Origin: Mycoemilia scoparia
Taxonomy: Eukaryota; Kickxellomycota; Kickxellomycetes; Kickxellales; Kickxellaceae
Direction: 5' to 3'
DNA: 64,000 bases
NCBI GenBank assembly: GCA_027575805.1
Contig: JANBPU010000041.1
Span: 1-64,000 of the forward strand
In this document: positions 34,222 to 45,337 of the stretch, piece by piece
How positions within the stretch are numbered: the stretch's first letter is position 1
Layout: each line of letters starts with the position of its first letter
Program-made: the position numbers and the translations under genes
The notes under the pieces: model-generated
Told to the model about the DNA's origin: nothing
Database searches by the model: none
The model's input: the letters and a program-made list of their open reading frames with translations, nothing else

Positions 34222-34374
34222 ATGGCAAGTTCACCATCTAAAGGGAACAGACTGGTGCCCTCATACATTCCCTGCAAAACAGACAATAAGCCATACATTT
34301 TAGCTGGTGTCTGGCAGATTATTGGCCGTTATCCAGGGTATTATTCTAGTACACCTTCAAATGAGATTCTGTCA
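34222..34374 (+). other. C unit, copy 3 (153 bp, open frame)
   Basis: Preceded by TTTACAG, which could act as a splice acceptor. Reads MASSPSKGNR, YIPCKT, KPYILAGVWQIIGRYPGY and SSTPSNEILS. Same 51 codons without a gap as the copies at 7168 and 22534, with the frame staying open to TAA at 34407. Confidence 0.65.
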
Positions 34375-34923
34375 GATAGAAGTGCAGATATCATCACCAG
34401 ACGTTAATCCCTAATAAATAATAACAATAAGGTTCGGCAGGTTTATCTACTTGCCATCCCTTTACATTCGGTTGTATATAGAGAGAGTGCAGGGGTGCAT
34501 CTGCTGCACTTACATGAATATATACATACAAGTTGGATCATCATGTATTTTATGGCAAACAATTGTAATTGAAAATTCGGGTGTAACTGCTCTGAAAGAA
34601 GCACCGATGGTAGCACTTCATTCAGTTTAACATCGATACAAGCTACTTTTATTGTATGTTTGAGGTGAACAATTAGATGCCAGATTTCTACAGTATAGGC
34701 TGATGTTTCTGATGGTACTTTTGTAGCACCTCTCTCATGTGTTGGTACATGTGCTTATGCGGATCCCTGAAAAGGCGTGTGAAGTGATGATCGATCTCCC
34801 TCTAAAATATCTCCCTCTAGTTTACCGCAACAATTATTATCAGACATTGACCATATCCTGAGAAACAGCTTTCCACACGGCTTGTATCACCACCACTATA
34901 TTGAAATTAGAGAAAATCTGGTC

Positions 34924-35055
34924 ATATTTCAAAAAATCTTAGACAAAAGTTAGACCCTAAGATTTGGATGTGACATGGATTATAGCTGGGCCAAAATCTG
35001 AGGACACATTTCTGCCTTCCTTACGTTTGATCACTAGTAGAGTTTTGCCCTATAG
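34924..35055 (+). mobile_element. Worn family B element
   Basis: Recognisable by GCTGGGCCAAAATCTGAGGA, ACATTTCTGCC and GATCACTAGTAGAGTTTTGCC; the left half has diverged. Ends near CCCTATAG. Confidence 0.5.
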
Positions 35056-35222
35056 TATGCTGTATTTATTCAACTTAATTAAACATATAAAATGATCTCA
35101 CAACTCATTCCAATTGCCTTTATTTCAAATAATATAGTAAAAGGAAACTAAAAATAAGATGATTAAGCATTTTATTTCTTCTATAGAGGTAGCTGTATGC
35201 CACATACACTTAATGTATTGTG

Positions 35223-36443
35223 CTACTGATAATACCCACCATATAAGCCTCTTCCCATAACTCTCACCAGGACTTGCTTTTTGGTCAATATTTCATCTTT
35301 AGAAAAAATGCTAGACAATTTAAATGTTTCTTTGATATCTTTGTCGAATGATTTCCCATGTCCAAAAGATCCTGCTTCAATCTTTTCCTTCCTTTCCACC
35401 GTTTGGTTGAAATCAAATACAATTCCTCTATCCAGTTGATCAGGATTAGATATTAGGAAAACTGGGTACCTATCCTTAGAGAATGGAATATTTCCATCTA
35501 GAGTTATCTGGACAATTTTTTCTTGGCCAACAGTATACAGTACGTTAAATGAGAGGCCCCTATATATATATATATATATATATATAATTCAATAATTTAG
35601 ATAAAATATTGGTTTGTTGAACTCAGATTTAACATTAAAATATAATAAACTGGCAGTTAAAAGAGACAAAGAGATGAATGAATGGACTTGCCTTGAATAT
35701 CTATTGGATGAGTACAATATAATCGCATCGCTTTTAATATTAACTAATTGTGAGCCCATAGTGTTAGAGCTATCAAATCCAAGTTTATAGAAACATTTGG
35801 AAATTGCGTCATTATCTGTCTTTTCAACCCCATCTTCATTATCACGCTGACTATCATAATTCTCCAAAATGAACATCGATCCTGAGATTATAGAATTTCC
35901 CCAAAAATAATGCTTTGTATAATATTCAAACAGCAACTCTAGGGTCTCTTTATAGTTTACTTGATCAGGATCTTTAGCAAATGCCTTCAACAGATCATCC
36001 ACCAATGTTGTATCGAAATCTTGGGATTTAAATAAAACGATAAACCTTAGTATCTCGTATCTAACATCCTCACAATTCTTACTACCATCATCTGTTGATT
36101 GATTTAAAAGATTCCTGAAAAATAGATTGATTATAGTCGGCTTCATTGTGTTTAGTGGAAATCCTTCAATAGTCTTATCGTCTCGCACCATCAGTAGTTT
36201 AGACATACCCTCCATAGTCATGCTATGGATATCGATAAGGATCTGGTAGAATTGGATGCTGTTGATCAGATAGGCAAAGTTTGGATTCTTGGTTGTGTCA
36301 GTGTCATTAGTACTGATTTTACTGCTGCTGGTGGTTGTGACTCGTATAGTCAGTGTTGCATTCCATAGAATTGAGAGAGCAGTTTTCATTCTCTCTTCAG
36401 TAGTTGCGCTGATTGAATCCATGTAGATCATATACTTTGGCAT
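35223..36443 (-). CDS. Unknown protein, 362 aa, with a GC-AG intron
   Basis: Exons 36443-35692 and 35559-35223. The intron starts GCAAGT after TTCAAG and ends in a (TA)n run plus TATAG; the join gives RYSRGLSFNVLYTVGQEK in frame to TAG. I do not recognise the family. The first exon is helical with short regular segments (EDVRYEILRFIVLFKSQDFD, ETLELLFEYYTKHYF). The second is beta-like and ends VRVMGRGLYGGYYQ. No signal peptide or membrane helix is evident. The ATG at 36443 immediately follows the TGA that ends the upstream frame, in the same frame, so this is probably the larger part of one gene broken by, or reading through, that TGA. Confidence 0.6.
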
Positions 36444-36764
36444 TCATTCGTTTAAGTCTACAATTCTAGATTCAGGAACTTGTAGCTCTTTTGGAATAGT
36501 TATTTTAATTTGTATGTTTTGATTATAATTATTGACTGCTTCTGTGGTTACACTATTTTGACAATTGGGACAAAAACCACTGCTATCTTCGGATTGCTTG
36601 TTTTCTTGACTGCCACCAGTTTGGTTCTCAAATTCCGTGCTTTTTCTTTTTAGGTTTCTTTTGCTATCATCATTTTGGTCGCTGGTCGTAGTGACATTTG
36701 TGGTATTAGAGCTTTCTTGAATGAGTTCAAAGCTATCTGAACCAGTGTCGCCGTTATTATCCAT
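36444..36764 (-). CDS. N-terminal part of the same unknown gene, ended by in-frame TGA
   Basis: A 106-codon frame from ATG 36764 (MDNNGDTGSDSFELIQESSN). It is rich in Ser, Asn and Asp, with a basic KRNLKRKS patch and a lone CPNC pair. It ends SRIVDLNE then TGA. The following codon is ATG and the frame stays open for a further 250 codons. No intron that skips the TGA keeps the frame. A TTACAG acceptor-like site sits just before this ATG, so an upstream non-coding exon is possible. Confidence 0.45.
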   Translation of the reverse strand: MDNNGDTGSDSFELIQESSNTTNVTTTSDQNDDSKRNLKRKSTEFENQTGGSQENKQSEDSSGFCPNCQNSVTTEAVNNYNQNIQIKITIPKELQVPESRIVDLNE

Positions 36765-37707
36765 GTCGCTGTAATAAGAGTGTTGAAAGGTATAGTAGCA
36801 GGGAAATGCGAAGAGTAGATGAAATAAAAGGCACTGCAAAAAATGTAGTTTAATTTATATTACCTTGAAGCAACAAAATTCTTGCAAAAATGTTGCTGAT
36901 GGGCCTCAAACTTCAATGATGTTAATAACAGCGGCCTGTCTCATGAAATATTTCATCATTGAATAACCGTTAGATATTGTTAAAAATAATAATAACAACT
37001 CGGTCCTTCGGCTAGTTTTAAAAGCTGTCATTTAATGCTAGCATGACATATCTAACCACAACAGAAAACATTCAAAGAGTTAGTACCGTGTAAAAATTAG
37101 TCAGTATAGGCTAGACTTAGTATAGTGGTTCCGATAAACATTGTTCTTGCCAAAATTATTGTTATTGTTATCCAGGTTGGAACCAACTCCAGGGGACAAT
37201 TAATATCGAGCCGCCAAGAATAAGCCTTGAATATATGGCGAGATTTCACACTTGATCTCAAGTGTAGCCCAACCATCTTGAGCAAACCCCAATTCTTCAG
37301 ATAGAGATACTTGCATGAATTTTTCTTTTTTTCTGATATTTAATTTTTGTTATTCTAATTACCTTTTAAAGGTATAATCAATGCTACTATAAAGATGTGT
37401 GAGCTATTCGGAATGAGGTGAAAAATAACTTTGGAACATCAAATTTTAGATTTTTGAATATTGGATAATCAAGAATCTCAAGTCCTTTTACATCAAGCAG
37501 ACCACCAAAATTTAAAATGTTCTCAAACTCACTTGGCAATCTTCTTTAGTGAGAAAAATAAAACAACACTGCTTTGTAATCATAATACACATTTTGTAAA
37601 TATCCTCGGATCAATTGGGACTTTCTTTCACAAACTTTTTATTTATTTATATTTTTATATGTACGTTGTAATTTATTTTGTTTATTAATGTCAGTTGTAA
37701 TTTTAGG
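36765..37707. other. Divergent intergenic region
   Basis: Upstream of both the unknown minus-strand gene and the LRR gene. AT-rich, nothing recognised. Confidence 0.45.
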
Positions 37708-39921
37708 ATGCATACACAGAGGGCTAGAAGCAAATCAAAGTTTCCAAGATTGGATGCCAACTTGGTTCAGAAAATATGCGGTATGCTGAGTCAGGAAGAA
37801 CTGGAGAAAAAGTTGGTAGGGTGTGGATATTTCGATGGACCTGCAAAAGATGCGCTAAAGCATGAATATACATGGAATGGTGTACTTGAGGACAGGGAAT
37901 TATTAAACATCTTTGAGTACTGCAATTGCATCAAAAAACTTATAGTGCGTGAAAACAGCAGTTTAAATGTTAGTACTTCACTATTGGAACAGCACCAATC
38001 CTCATCATTATCTCTAAAAAAATTATTACAACAATGTGACTCGCCTTCTAATTTAACACCAAGGCAGCATCAATTCCACCATGGAACTAGATTTGCAATT
38101 CGATCTTCCCTGTACTTCGTATACAAGTTTATTCAAAAGCTTGGAATAGATACAACCATTGTCAAACTATCACAAAATCCAGTATATTTTGGTTGGATTG
38201 CAAATATACTATTTCCCAGACTAGACCGGCTATCATTCTACCAAACAAGACCAGATTTCAAAGAACTCAGCAAGCTAATCACTCAGTTCGATAATCTCAA
38301 GCATATCAGTGTAGCCCACGTTGACACTGCATTTGTGTTCGACCTCTTTGAAATGAACCACATTGATGACCCTACCAATCAATACGTCTCATTCAAAAGC
38401 AACAACAATCTCCAGACCCTGATGATTACAAACTTTCGAGTACCTGCTTGGCTTATAAAAGAAATATCAGTCAAATTTCCAAACCTCGAGGCACTTGGAA
38501 TAAGCATTGTATCTGATGCTGTCGTTATCTTGGATAACGCCAACGATACTAATAGATCCACCACTGCTACAGCCCAAGATCCAGAACTTGTCTACCAAAA
38601 CCTAAAGCAACTAAGCATCGGCCATATCAGCCACATAGATCCAACAGTCGATGGCCCAATACAGTTAAACAGCCATAACTTTCCCAATCTGGAAATCCTG
38701 GAGATCGGTCAAGTATATCCAAATACTGGCCATACCAGGCCAAGCTCATTATTCAGTCACATGTTTAATGAAAAAACCTTCACTTGGGATTACCTCAGGA
38801 TCCTGAATATTCCATTTCTGACAGACACTCTGGCATACTGGATTGCTGAATCATGTCCCAATATCGTTGACCTTAGTTCAGAAAAGGGGAACAACTATTT
38901 ATGTCCAAAAGTCTTACCAAAATCTTTCCACCTCCCCACTACCGCCACCAATAGTAAAAACACTAAAACTCATTCTAATCGCTATTACTACAATATCTCA
39001 ATGGATTCAGGAGCAACTAGATTTATCGAAAATAGCAGTGACGATGGGAATGAAATATTAACCACCAGCGGGTTCATAAAACTCTTAAAATCCTTACGAC
39101 ATCTAACCAACATAGAAATAGGTATGAAGCAAAAGGTCAGAAATCACCTCATAGACGATACGTCTATTCTCATACACAATAGCCCCTTCACTACAAGATT
39201 ATTTTCAAGAGTAGAAAGGGACTGGATCTGTAGACACAATCTAAAGAAATTGCATATAATGAACTGGTATATATCACCTTTAGCCCTACAAAAACTTTTA
39301 GAAGGATGTCCAAACCTTCAATCATTATGTCTATACATCCACCACGAAGATCCCAACAGTTTAATTTGCCAATTAGCCGACACCAGCTCCTCCTCCTCCA
39401 CCACTGCCTTTCCAAACATAATCAATCTAAAAATCCATTCACCATACTCAACCCACAACATGGAGTATTACAAACAACTATTTAAACATTTCCCAAACCT
39501 AAAAATAATTGATGCCAAAAGTTGTATCAACAGTAGCCTTGGCCAGCTTTTGGCCAAGGAATTTAAAAACATTAAAGTCAAAAAGAACTTGAAGAAAAAG
39601 AAAAATCAACTGGCGAGACATTTGATTAGAACAATTTTGGGAATCGACTACGATGATATGTTGTTAGCTAATGATGGAGATGACTTTTTACAAGATTTTA
39701 ATGATAGACTACTGGCTCATCCGCCTACTACGCCATTGCCAGACAATAATTATCATGATGAGCCAAGATTTCCATTTAGGGCTATAGTTGTGTTTTCCAT
39801 ATTGGTAGCACTTTATGGGATTTCTATGATGGTAATAATGAACACTAAATTTGCATTCAACCTTCAAAGAGCTACTGCCTCTAATACATTAAACCATTCT
39901 TCTGTCGATAATTATATGTGA
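37708..39921 (+). CDS. F-box/LRR-type protein with C-terminal membrane anchor, 737 aa
   Basis: Intronless from ATG 37708 (MHTQRARSKS). The N-terminus around FPRLDANLVQKICGMLSQEEL has the spacing of a divergent F-box helix. The rest shows irregular leucine-rich repeats such as FPNLEALGISIV, FPNLEILEIGQV, CPNLQSLCLYIH and FPNLKIIDAKSC, separated by longer linkers. A lysine-rich stretch (KNLKKKKN) precedes a hydrophobic helix at about 688-712 (AIVVFSILVALYGISMMVIM) near the C-terminus, predicting a tail-anchored or single-pass protein. F-box/LRR proteins recruit substrates to SCF ubiquitin ligases; that role is inferred, and the weak F-box leaves room for doubt. It faces a related gene at 40310. 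Confidence 0.7.
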   Translation: MHTQRARSKSKFPRLDANLVQKICGMLSQEELEKKLVGCGYFDGPAKDALKHEYTWNGVLEDRELLNIFEYCNCIKKLIVRENSSLNVSTSLLEQHQSSSLSLKKLLQQCDSPSNLTPRQHQFHHGTRFAIRSSLYFVYKFIQKLGIDTTIVKLSQNPVYFGWIANILFPRLDRLSFYQTRPDFKELSKLITQFDNLKHISVAHVDTAFVFDLFEMNHIDDPTNQYVSFKSNNNLQTLMITNFRVPAWLIKEISVKFPNLEALGISIVSDAVVILDNANDTNRSTTATAQDPELVYQNLKQLSIGHISHIDPTVDGPIQLNSHNFPNLEILEIGQVYPNTGHTRPSSLFSHMFNEKTFTWDYLRILNIPFLTDTLAYWIAESCPNIVDLSSEKGNNYLCPKVLPKSFHLPTTATNSKNTKTHSNRYYYNISMDSGATRFIENSSDDGNEILTTSGFIKLLKSLRHLTNIEIGMKQKVRNHLIDDTSILIHNSPFTTRLFSRVERDWICRHNLKKLHIMNWYISPLALQKLLEGCPNLQSLCLYIHHEDPNSLICQLADTSSSSSTTAFPNIINLKIHSPYSTHNMEYYKQLFKHFPNLKIIDAKSCINSSLGQLLAKEFKNIKVKKNLKKKKNQLARHLIRTILGIDYDDMLLANDGDDFLQDFNDRLLAHPPTTPLPDNNYHDEPRFPFRAIVVFSILVALYGISMMVIMNTKFAFNLQRATASNTLNHSSVDNYM

Positions 39922-40309
39922 AATTTCACTAAAGAACAAAGGTATTTAATAGACAGAAATAGTCAGTCCTCATCAGATTCTTCTTTAATCACGAGCCATT
40001 TAATATTCAACTCCTGGGGACCTGCCATTTTTGTCTAATGTCTCATGAATTCAGGCCATCTGTCTTCAACATTTTCTATATCGGTTCTAATTTTCTCTAA
40101 TTTTTAGCCACAAGTTTGGTTTTTAAAAAAAAAGAAGAAAAAAAAACAAATAACATTACTAAACCAATAAATTGAAATTGTAAAAAAAGATAAAAAACAT
40201 TAAAATATTTTGGGTTGAAAAAAAAAAACAGATAAAGATGTTGTCCCCCTCCACATGCCCACACACATACAAAACACCGTAACCCCGGCCACCGCCACCT
40301 TGATTGAAT
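39922..40309. other. Convergent 3' region
   Basis: Between the two F-box/LRR-type genes. Contains A-rich runs (about 40120-40145 and 40215-40232), suitable for polyadenylation. No gene. Confidence 0.5.
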
Positions 40310-42355
40310 TTACCATTTAAATTTTATATGAGGAAATTGCATCTCAAGTTCAAAAAAGAAAATGGGTTTAGTCGGTAATACTTCGAAAATGGCCAAATTA
40401 GGAAACAATCGAATCAAATTCCTCAAATCCTCGGCCGCACATTCAACACTATCATCGTCAAGATTAAATTTCAATATTTGCAATTTCGGGAACCACAACC
40501 TCTGCTTATTTCTACTATCACCATCACCACTGCTGCTATTATTATTATTGTTGTTGTTGTCGTTATTGCTATTATTATTATCATCATCAACAACAACAAT
40601 AGTAGTGTATGGCGAAGAGTTATTATCATTGGTATTAATATCTTGGAATTTAGTTTGTAATGCCGACATTGGTGACTGTACTTGTTGTTGCTTTTGCTGT
40701 TGAGTAGGAGGTGGAGGAGATACTGCAATTCCACCAGCCAAGGACGGATGATTCAAAGTTTCTATAGAATCAAAGGTTGTTAATCGAATACTTAATACTT
40801 CGAGTTGCTGGAACTGGCATAACGAATTAAACACTAAGGGCGTTAATCTTTTGGCCAATGATATTCGCAAGTGCGTTAGATTAGTGCAGGCAAACTTGAA
40901 CGCATCAGAGGGTCCAAAATAAAGTGGATTGACAAAGGTGGTGTTTATAGTTGGTAATGGACTACTGATTACATCACCATCTGCAGTAGTGGAGTCAGCA
41001 GCAGCAGTAGAATCGTTTTTGGATTTAAAGAACAATTGATCCAAAGGCAACGTAACATCGAAATCATACTTTTGTCCTAACCCCAGCACTTTCAGTCTAG
41101 ACTGGTTTGTCAACAACATATGGAACGCGGCCACATTTTCATGAAACTCCTGAGCACAGGTTGGTCGTAAATCGAGTTCCAAATGTTCAAGGTTCGGACA
41201 ATGGTTGCACAGGGTTTTCGTTACCTGATGACTGAGAGTCACCTGGGTCATTTTTCTGAGCTTGGTCCACTGTCCACTAAATGGGAAACTAATAAATGGC
41301 AAGACCGAGCACCACCATCCCTGGACTTTATATTCAGACTCATCAACCGGAGCATCGTGGATGAGCTCGGTTAGATTGGGAATCAGGGCGGTATTGATGG
41401 GCGGCATGGTTTCGATCAGCACATTGGGCTGAGATATGAGCAAGAAGTTTAGCGCAAATGTCGTCAGGCACGATGACGGGGTTGTGGGCTCGGCCACTTC
41501 GATGGTCGAGAAGTCGTCAATTATCAGGTGGTCGATTTCGAGATATTCAAGTCTGGGTAGTACGGTCAATATAAAATAGAACGAAGGTACCCGTACTATG
41601 GTTTTTAGTGCCAAATGAACCAGATTGCTGGATAGTTGTTTAAATATTCTACATAGCGGTATATGCTCATCCCAAATATCAACTAGCCCCAAAGGGCCGC
41701 TTCTTCCGCTACCCGTATTATCTTCCTCTTCATCATCCCCGACATCCCCCTCAATATTTTCTAAACCTTCTTCTTCGTAATAATATTCATCGCTAGGGTC
41801 ATTAAATTCTGCAGTAGATAATATTGACAATTTACCAATGCTACTGTTATTATAGTTAATAAGACTTTCGACTTTTTCAAGTAAATGGTCGTCCGGATAT
41901 ATCTGCAGATGATAAAGCTGCCCAAAGTGCGTATTAAAGAGCCATGGATATGCCACGCAGTCGCTGTTGATTGTCAGTGTTCGCATATACTTGTAACCCT
42001 CATGAACAAAGTGGTAGTTTAAATCTGGTTCCTGTTCGTTAGTAATAGCTGTATCAGCTGTCGCTGTTGCCGAAGTAGCTGTACCACCCGATAGTAGCAA
42101 AGAGTGTTGCTGTCGAAGAGTATAGTATATAGGATCATTCTCTTTACACCATATCCCTTGTGGCGGCGGAGTATAGTTCTGCCATACAACCGAGTTCACA
42201 CAAGCATCCCAATTAGGAGTAACAGCCTTTAGGGCACAAAGGGTTGGCCAGTCTTCTTGGTCTTTAATGTACTGGCAAATAAAGATTTGGAGGTTGAGGG
42301 AAAGGTCGCCTTTATACTCCTCTCCCCTTCTTCTCCTCCTCCTCCTCCTCTCCAT
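40310..42355 (-). CDS. F-box/LRR-type protein, 681 aa
   Basis: Intronless from ATG 42355. It starts with an Arg run (MERRRRRRRRGEE), then an F-box-like segment, LSLNLQIFICQYIKDQEDWP followed by LCALKAVTPNWDACVNSVVW. Leucine-rich repeats follow, for example LPRLEYLEIDHLIID, CPNLEHLELDLRP, CTNLTHLRISLAKRL and FPKLQILKFNLDDD. An acidic linker (DDEEEDNTG) and an Asn-rich run near residue 600 interrupt them. It ends FPHIKFKW with no membrane helix, unlike its convergent neighbour at 37708. Likely an SCF substrate adaptor (family inference). Confidence 0.7.
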   Translation of the reverse strand: MERRRRRRRRGEEYKGDLSLNLQIFICQYIKDQEDWPTLCALKAVTPNWDACVNSVVWQNYTPPPQGIWCKENDPIYYTLRQQHSLLLSGGTATSATATADTAITNEQEPDLNYHFVHEGYKYMRTLTINSDCVAYPWLFNTHFGQLYHLQIYPDDHLLEKVESLINYNNSSIGKLSILSTAEFNDPSDEYYYEEEGLENIEGDVGDDEEEDNTGSGRSGPLGLVDIWDEHIPLCRIFKQLSSNLVHLALKTIVRVPSFYFILTVLPRLEYLEIDHLIIDDFSTIEVAEPTTPSSCLTTFALNFLLISQPNVLIETMPPINTALIPNLTELIHDAPVDESEYKVQGWWCSVLPFISFPFSGQWTKLRKMTQVTLSHQVTKTLCNHCPNLEHLELDLRPTCAQEFHENVAAFHMLLTNQSRLKVLGLGQKYDFDVTLPLDQLFFKSKNDSTAAADSTTADGDVISSPLPTINTTFVNPLYFGPSDAFKFACTNLTHLRISLAKRLTPLVFNSLCQFQQLEVLSIRLTTFDSIETLNHPSLAGGIAVSPPPPTQQQKQQQVQSPMSALQTKFQDINTNDNNSSPYTTIVVVDDDNNNSNNDNNNNNNNSSSGDGDSRNKQRLWFPKLQILKFNLDDDSVECAAEDLRNLIRLFPNLAIFEVLPTKPIFFFELEMQFPHIKFKW

Positions 42356-45337
42356 GCTATATTATGTAATCAGGAACTCGATATAAACGGCTTGGGTAAG
42401 CAAGCACAAGTCTGTGATAAAGACGGCGACGGCGACGGCGACAACGATAGAACGAATGAGCACAAATAAGTATTCAGATATATTAGCGCCAACTACAACA
42501 ACTGTCTTATCTTTTAAGCTTTAGAAGAAAGTAAATTAGCAAATACAGAGAAGATAAATAGCCAATGGGTCGTGTACTGTGTTAATAATGAGTATAAAAG
42601 GCTTCCAAGGGTTGTTAAATCATAGATATAAAAGACTTTGCAAAAATGATGATGTTGTTGCTGATGATGATGATGATAGCAGATGTTTTTCAAGTCGAGT
42701 TATGGCTTTAGGGCAGGACTGGTTTTATGTATGTTTGTATTTGCGTGTGGGCTTGTCCAAACAAGCTGTGGTGGCCATTGTCGTTGCAGTATTATTTCTT
42801 TCTTTTCCTCTGCGTCAGCCTGTCCAGCTGAGTGTGTGTGTGGGACAACAGGTTTGAATGCAAAGTAACAATCAATTACAAAGCACAGCCACCACCACCA
42901 ACACTCATTGGTTACACACACACAGAGCCATTTTACAGCACAACCAGGAAACCAAATCACCTGCTCGTTGTTGCCGCTTTTGCTTGTGTAATCAAAATGC
43001 ACTAGTAAATGGTTTGTGTAATGAAAAATGCCCATGATGATTTAATCCTATTTCCCAAGCCATCGCCCCCCAGCACAGCTAATTGTCCTTGGGCTTTATT
43101 ATTCTAGGATTATTACCACCACCACCACCATAGATGGCTCTTGAGCTGATAATTATACGCTCAAATTTGACCTGGCCGAATAAAGCAATCCAAGCCTGTG
43201 CTTTGTAACCTGGCACACACACACACACACAATTTCTCCCACACACCCATTTATACCTAATCGGGACTTTGGCCATTTTCTATTGACACAGCAGCCAAGA
43301 CTTCTCCTCTTTCTCTTTTAAGGGCCTGAAGGCGTGTACACATATTCATGAGGTTCCTTATTCTGGTGTGGCTGAATTAGTCGTTTATGCCGCCAATCAA
43401 TCAATTATTCTCAAACTCTGCGAATTTACTAAAAATATCCCTAGCACCACTTCCATTTAAAATTGGCGCTGAGGTTATTAAACATTTCAAGACATTCCCA
43501 ATTCTCTTTCTTCAAGAAAGAGAGAGAGAGAGGGCTGTGCAATCTTATGCTGCCACCACAATCGCCACAGTGACAGCATCACCAACAATTTAACCAGTCT
43601 ATTCATCATAAATGTCCGAAAAAAAAACCCCCCAAATTAAATCCAATATACGTATCCAACTTTCTTCAATATATACACCGATTTTAACCAAATCTATGCA
43701 CAAAATATTGACCTTTTCTTGCTTACAATTGCTGCTATTAATGCTCTTCGGAACAAAGCAGAGCAGAACGGAGCAGAACAGGATAGTTGAAAAGCATCAA
43801 TTAATTCTACCACGTTTATCATATGGGCAATAATTTTTGAAGGGTGAATTTTGGGGACCAATGATTATAGACACAATCACAGTTGATTATCAAACATTCA
43901 CCCTTCAAAAATAACCACACATAACCAAAAATCTATTCTACTATAACAGACTCCATTATAAAGCAGTGAGATACAATACTGCATCTTGATGCACCATCTC
44001 TCTCTCTCTCTCGCTTGCAACGTTCTTTTTGTACAAAACTATAAACCAAACAATCAGACAAGCATATCCGAATACTATCATTGTTTCCCAGCATCTACAT
44101 AAACATAACCAAAGCAAAGCTGCTAATATCCGGTCTGATATAATCATCATCATCATCATCATCGATAACAAAAAAACCTCAATTAAATTGTGTTAAAGAG
44201 AGAGAGAGAGGAGGGGTCCACTCGATCGCATCCAAAATTTATATTATACAATAGACACACACACACACACACGCACAATAGGCAACATATTTTGCCTTTT
44301 ATATAATATAATAAGCATTATTTAGGTAAAACAACCAGCTCATTCTGTGTTTATATGATACCATCGATCTTTCTCATATCCACCCTTTGTATATCTTTAT
44401 GGTATAATATGGTGTGGCGATGACGGTGGCGGTGGCGGCTCAAAAACAATATACATATACACTTACTACCCAGTTTATAGTCTATTTAACCTCATTTGTT
44501 TCAAATGATACAGTTGATTATGTTGGTATGTGCCCGAGTTCCTCAAGCCTCACACGTACACACAAACACTGTCAATATCTTACACTACCATGTGTTAATA
44601 TTAGAATAAGAAAACAGATACTGCTTATAATATCATAATAGATAGAGATTTGATAATCGTTATCAAATACTTATTGTTGAAACATTGGAAGTTATAGTTC
44701 TTTGGTACCAACCGACCTTTTCTAGAATCTTTTTATAAAACCACAGTTGTTAGCATTGTTCAAAATCAATTCATCCATCCAAAATAACATCTTGCCAGTA
44801 TAGTCTTTGCTTTGGTTAACCCAGAGAGAATTGGCACTAAATTATAACAGGCTGTCAAGACTCCTTTTTGTTAAAGATCAATCAAAGCTGTTCTGCTATT
44901 GTTTTGGGTATATACTGCGATCCACATTAAATAAGCAATTCTGTGTGAATCTTGGAATTGCAAGTTGAAAGGCTTATATACGAACAAAATTCCCTTGAGA
45001 TCAAATCTATGATAAACAGAAATAATGACTCCAAAGATTTTGATCCAATCATCGTCAGCCATTGCACAAACAACTCCTAGAAGACCCACCACCACCACCA
45101 CCACCATTTTTGTCTAACACTTTGCGAATTCTGACATTTATTGTACATTTAAAATTTATTTTGAATAAATCTTGCTTCAAAATAAAACTTCATATTTTGT
45201 TGAATAAAATTGCCTGATGTTATATAAAAATCAATTCATCGTAATCCAGCATAGTTTAGACACATAAGTTGTAAAGATTCTTCCAAGCAGCATAATGAAC
45301 TAAGCACAGGCTGTGATTTCTCATATGTGTATGTGTT
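42356..45337. other. Three-kilobase gene-poor region
   Basis: Only short frames, mostly driven by simple repeats. Holds a family A copy (43821-43923), CA/GT microsatellites (43214-43230, 44254-44275), GA/CT tracts (43516-43531, 44004-44022, 44199-44209) and a (CAC)n tract at 45087-45106. No gene supported. Confidence 0.5.
43821..43923. mobile_element. Family A element
   Basis: Left end ATATGGGCAATAATTTTTGA intact; right end CACCCTTCAAAAATAACCAC with the last few bases worn. The interior has CCAATGATTATAGACACAAT. Confidence 0.78.

Larger units (their letters stand above)
32144..35222. other. Three-kilobase gene-poor region
   Basis: No convincing gene. Features seen: a small hairpin with a 10-bp stem (33355-33385, CAACATCTCT and its complement), a C unit (34222-34374), and a worn family B copy (34924-35055). 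Bases 33500-34220 have patchy frames with stops that might be decayed coding sequence, but I cannot name a source. Confidence 0.45.

Noticed and set aside
44871..45107. Minus-strand frame of 78 codons starting with a Val run
   Set aside because: The start is a (CAC)n repeat read backwards, no domain is visible and there is no supporting exon structure.
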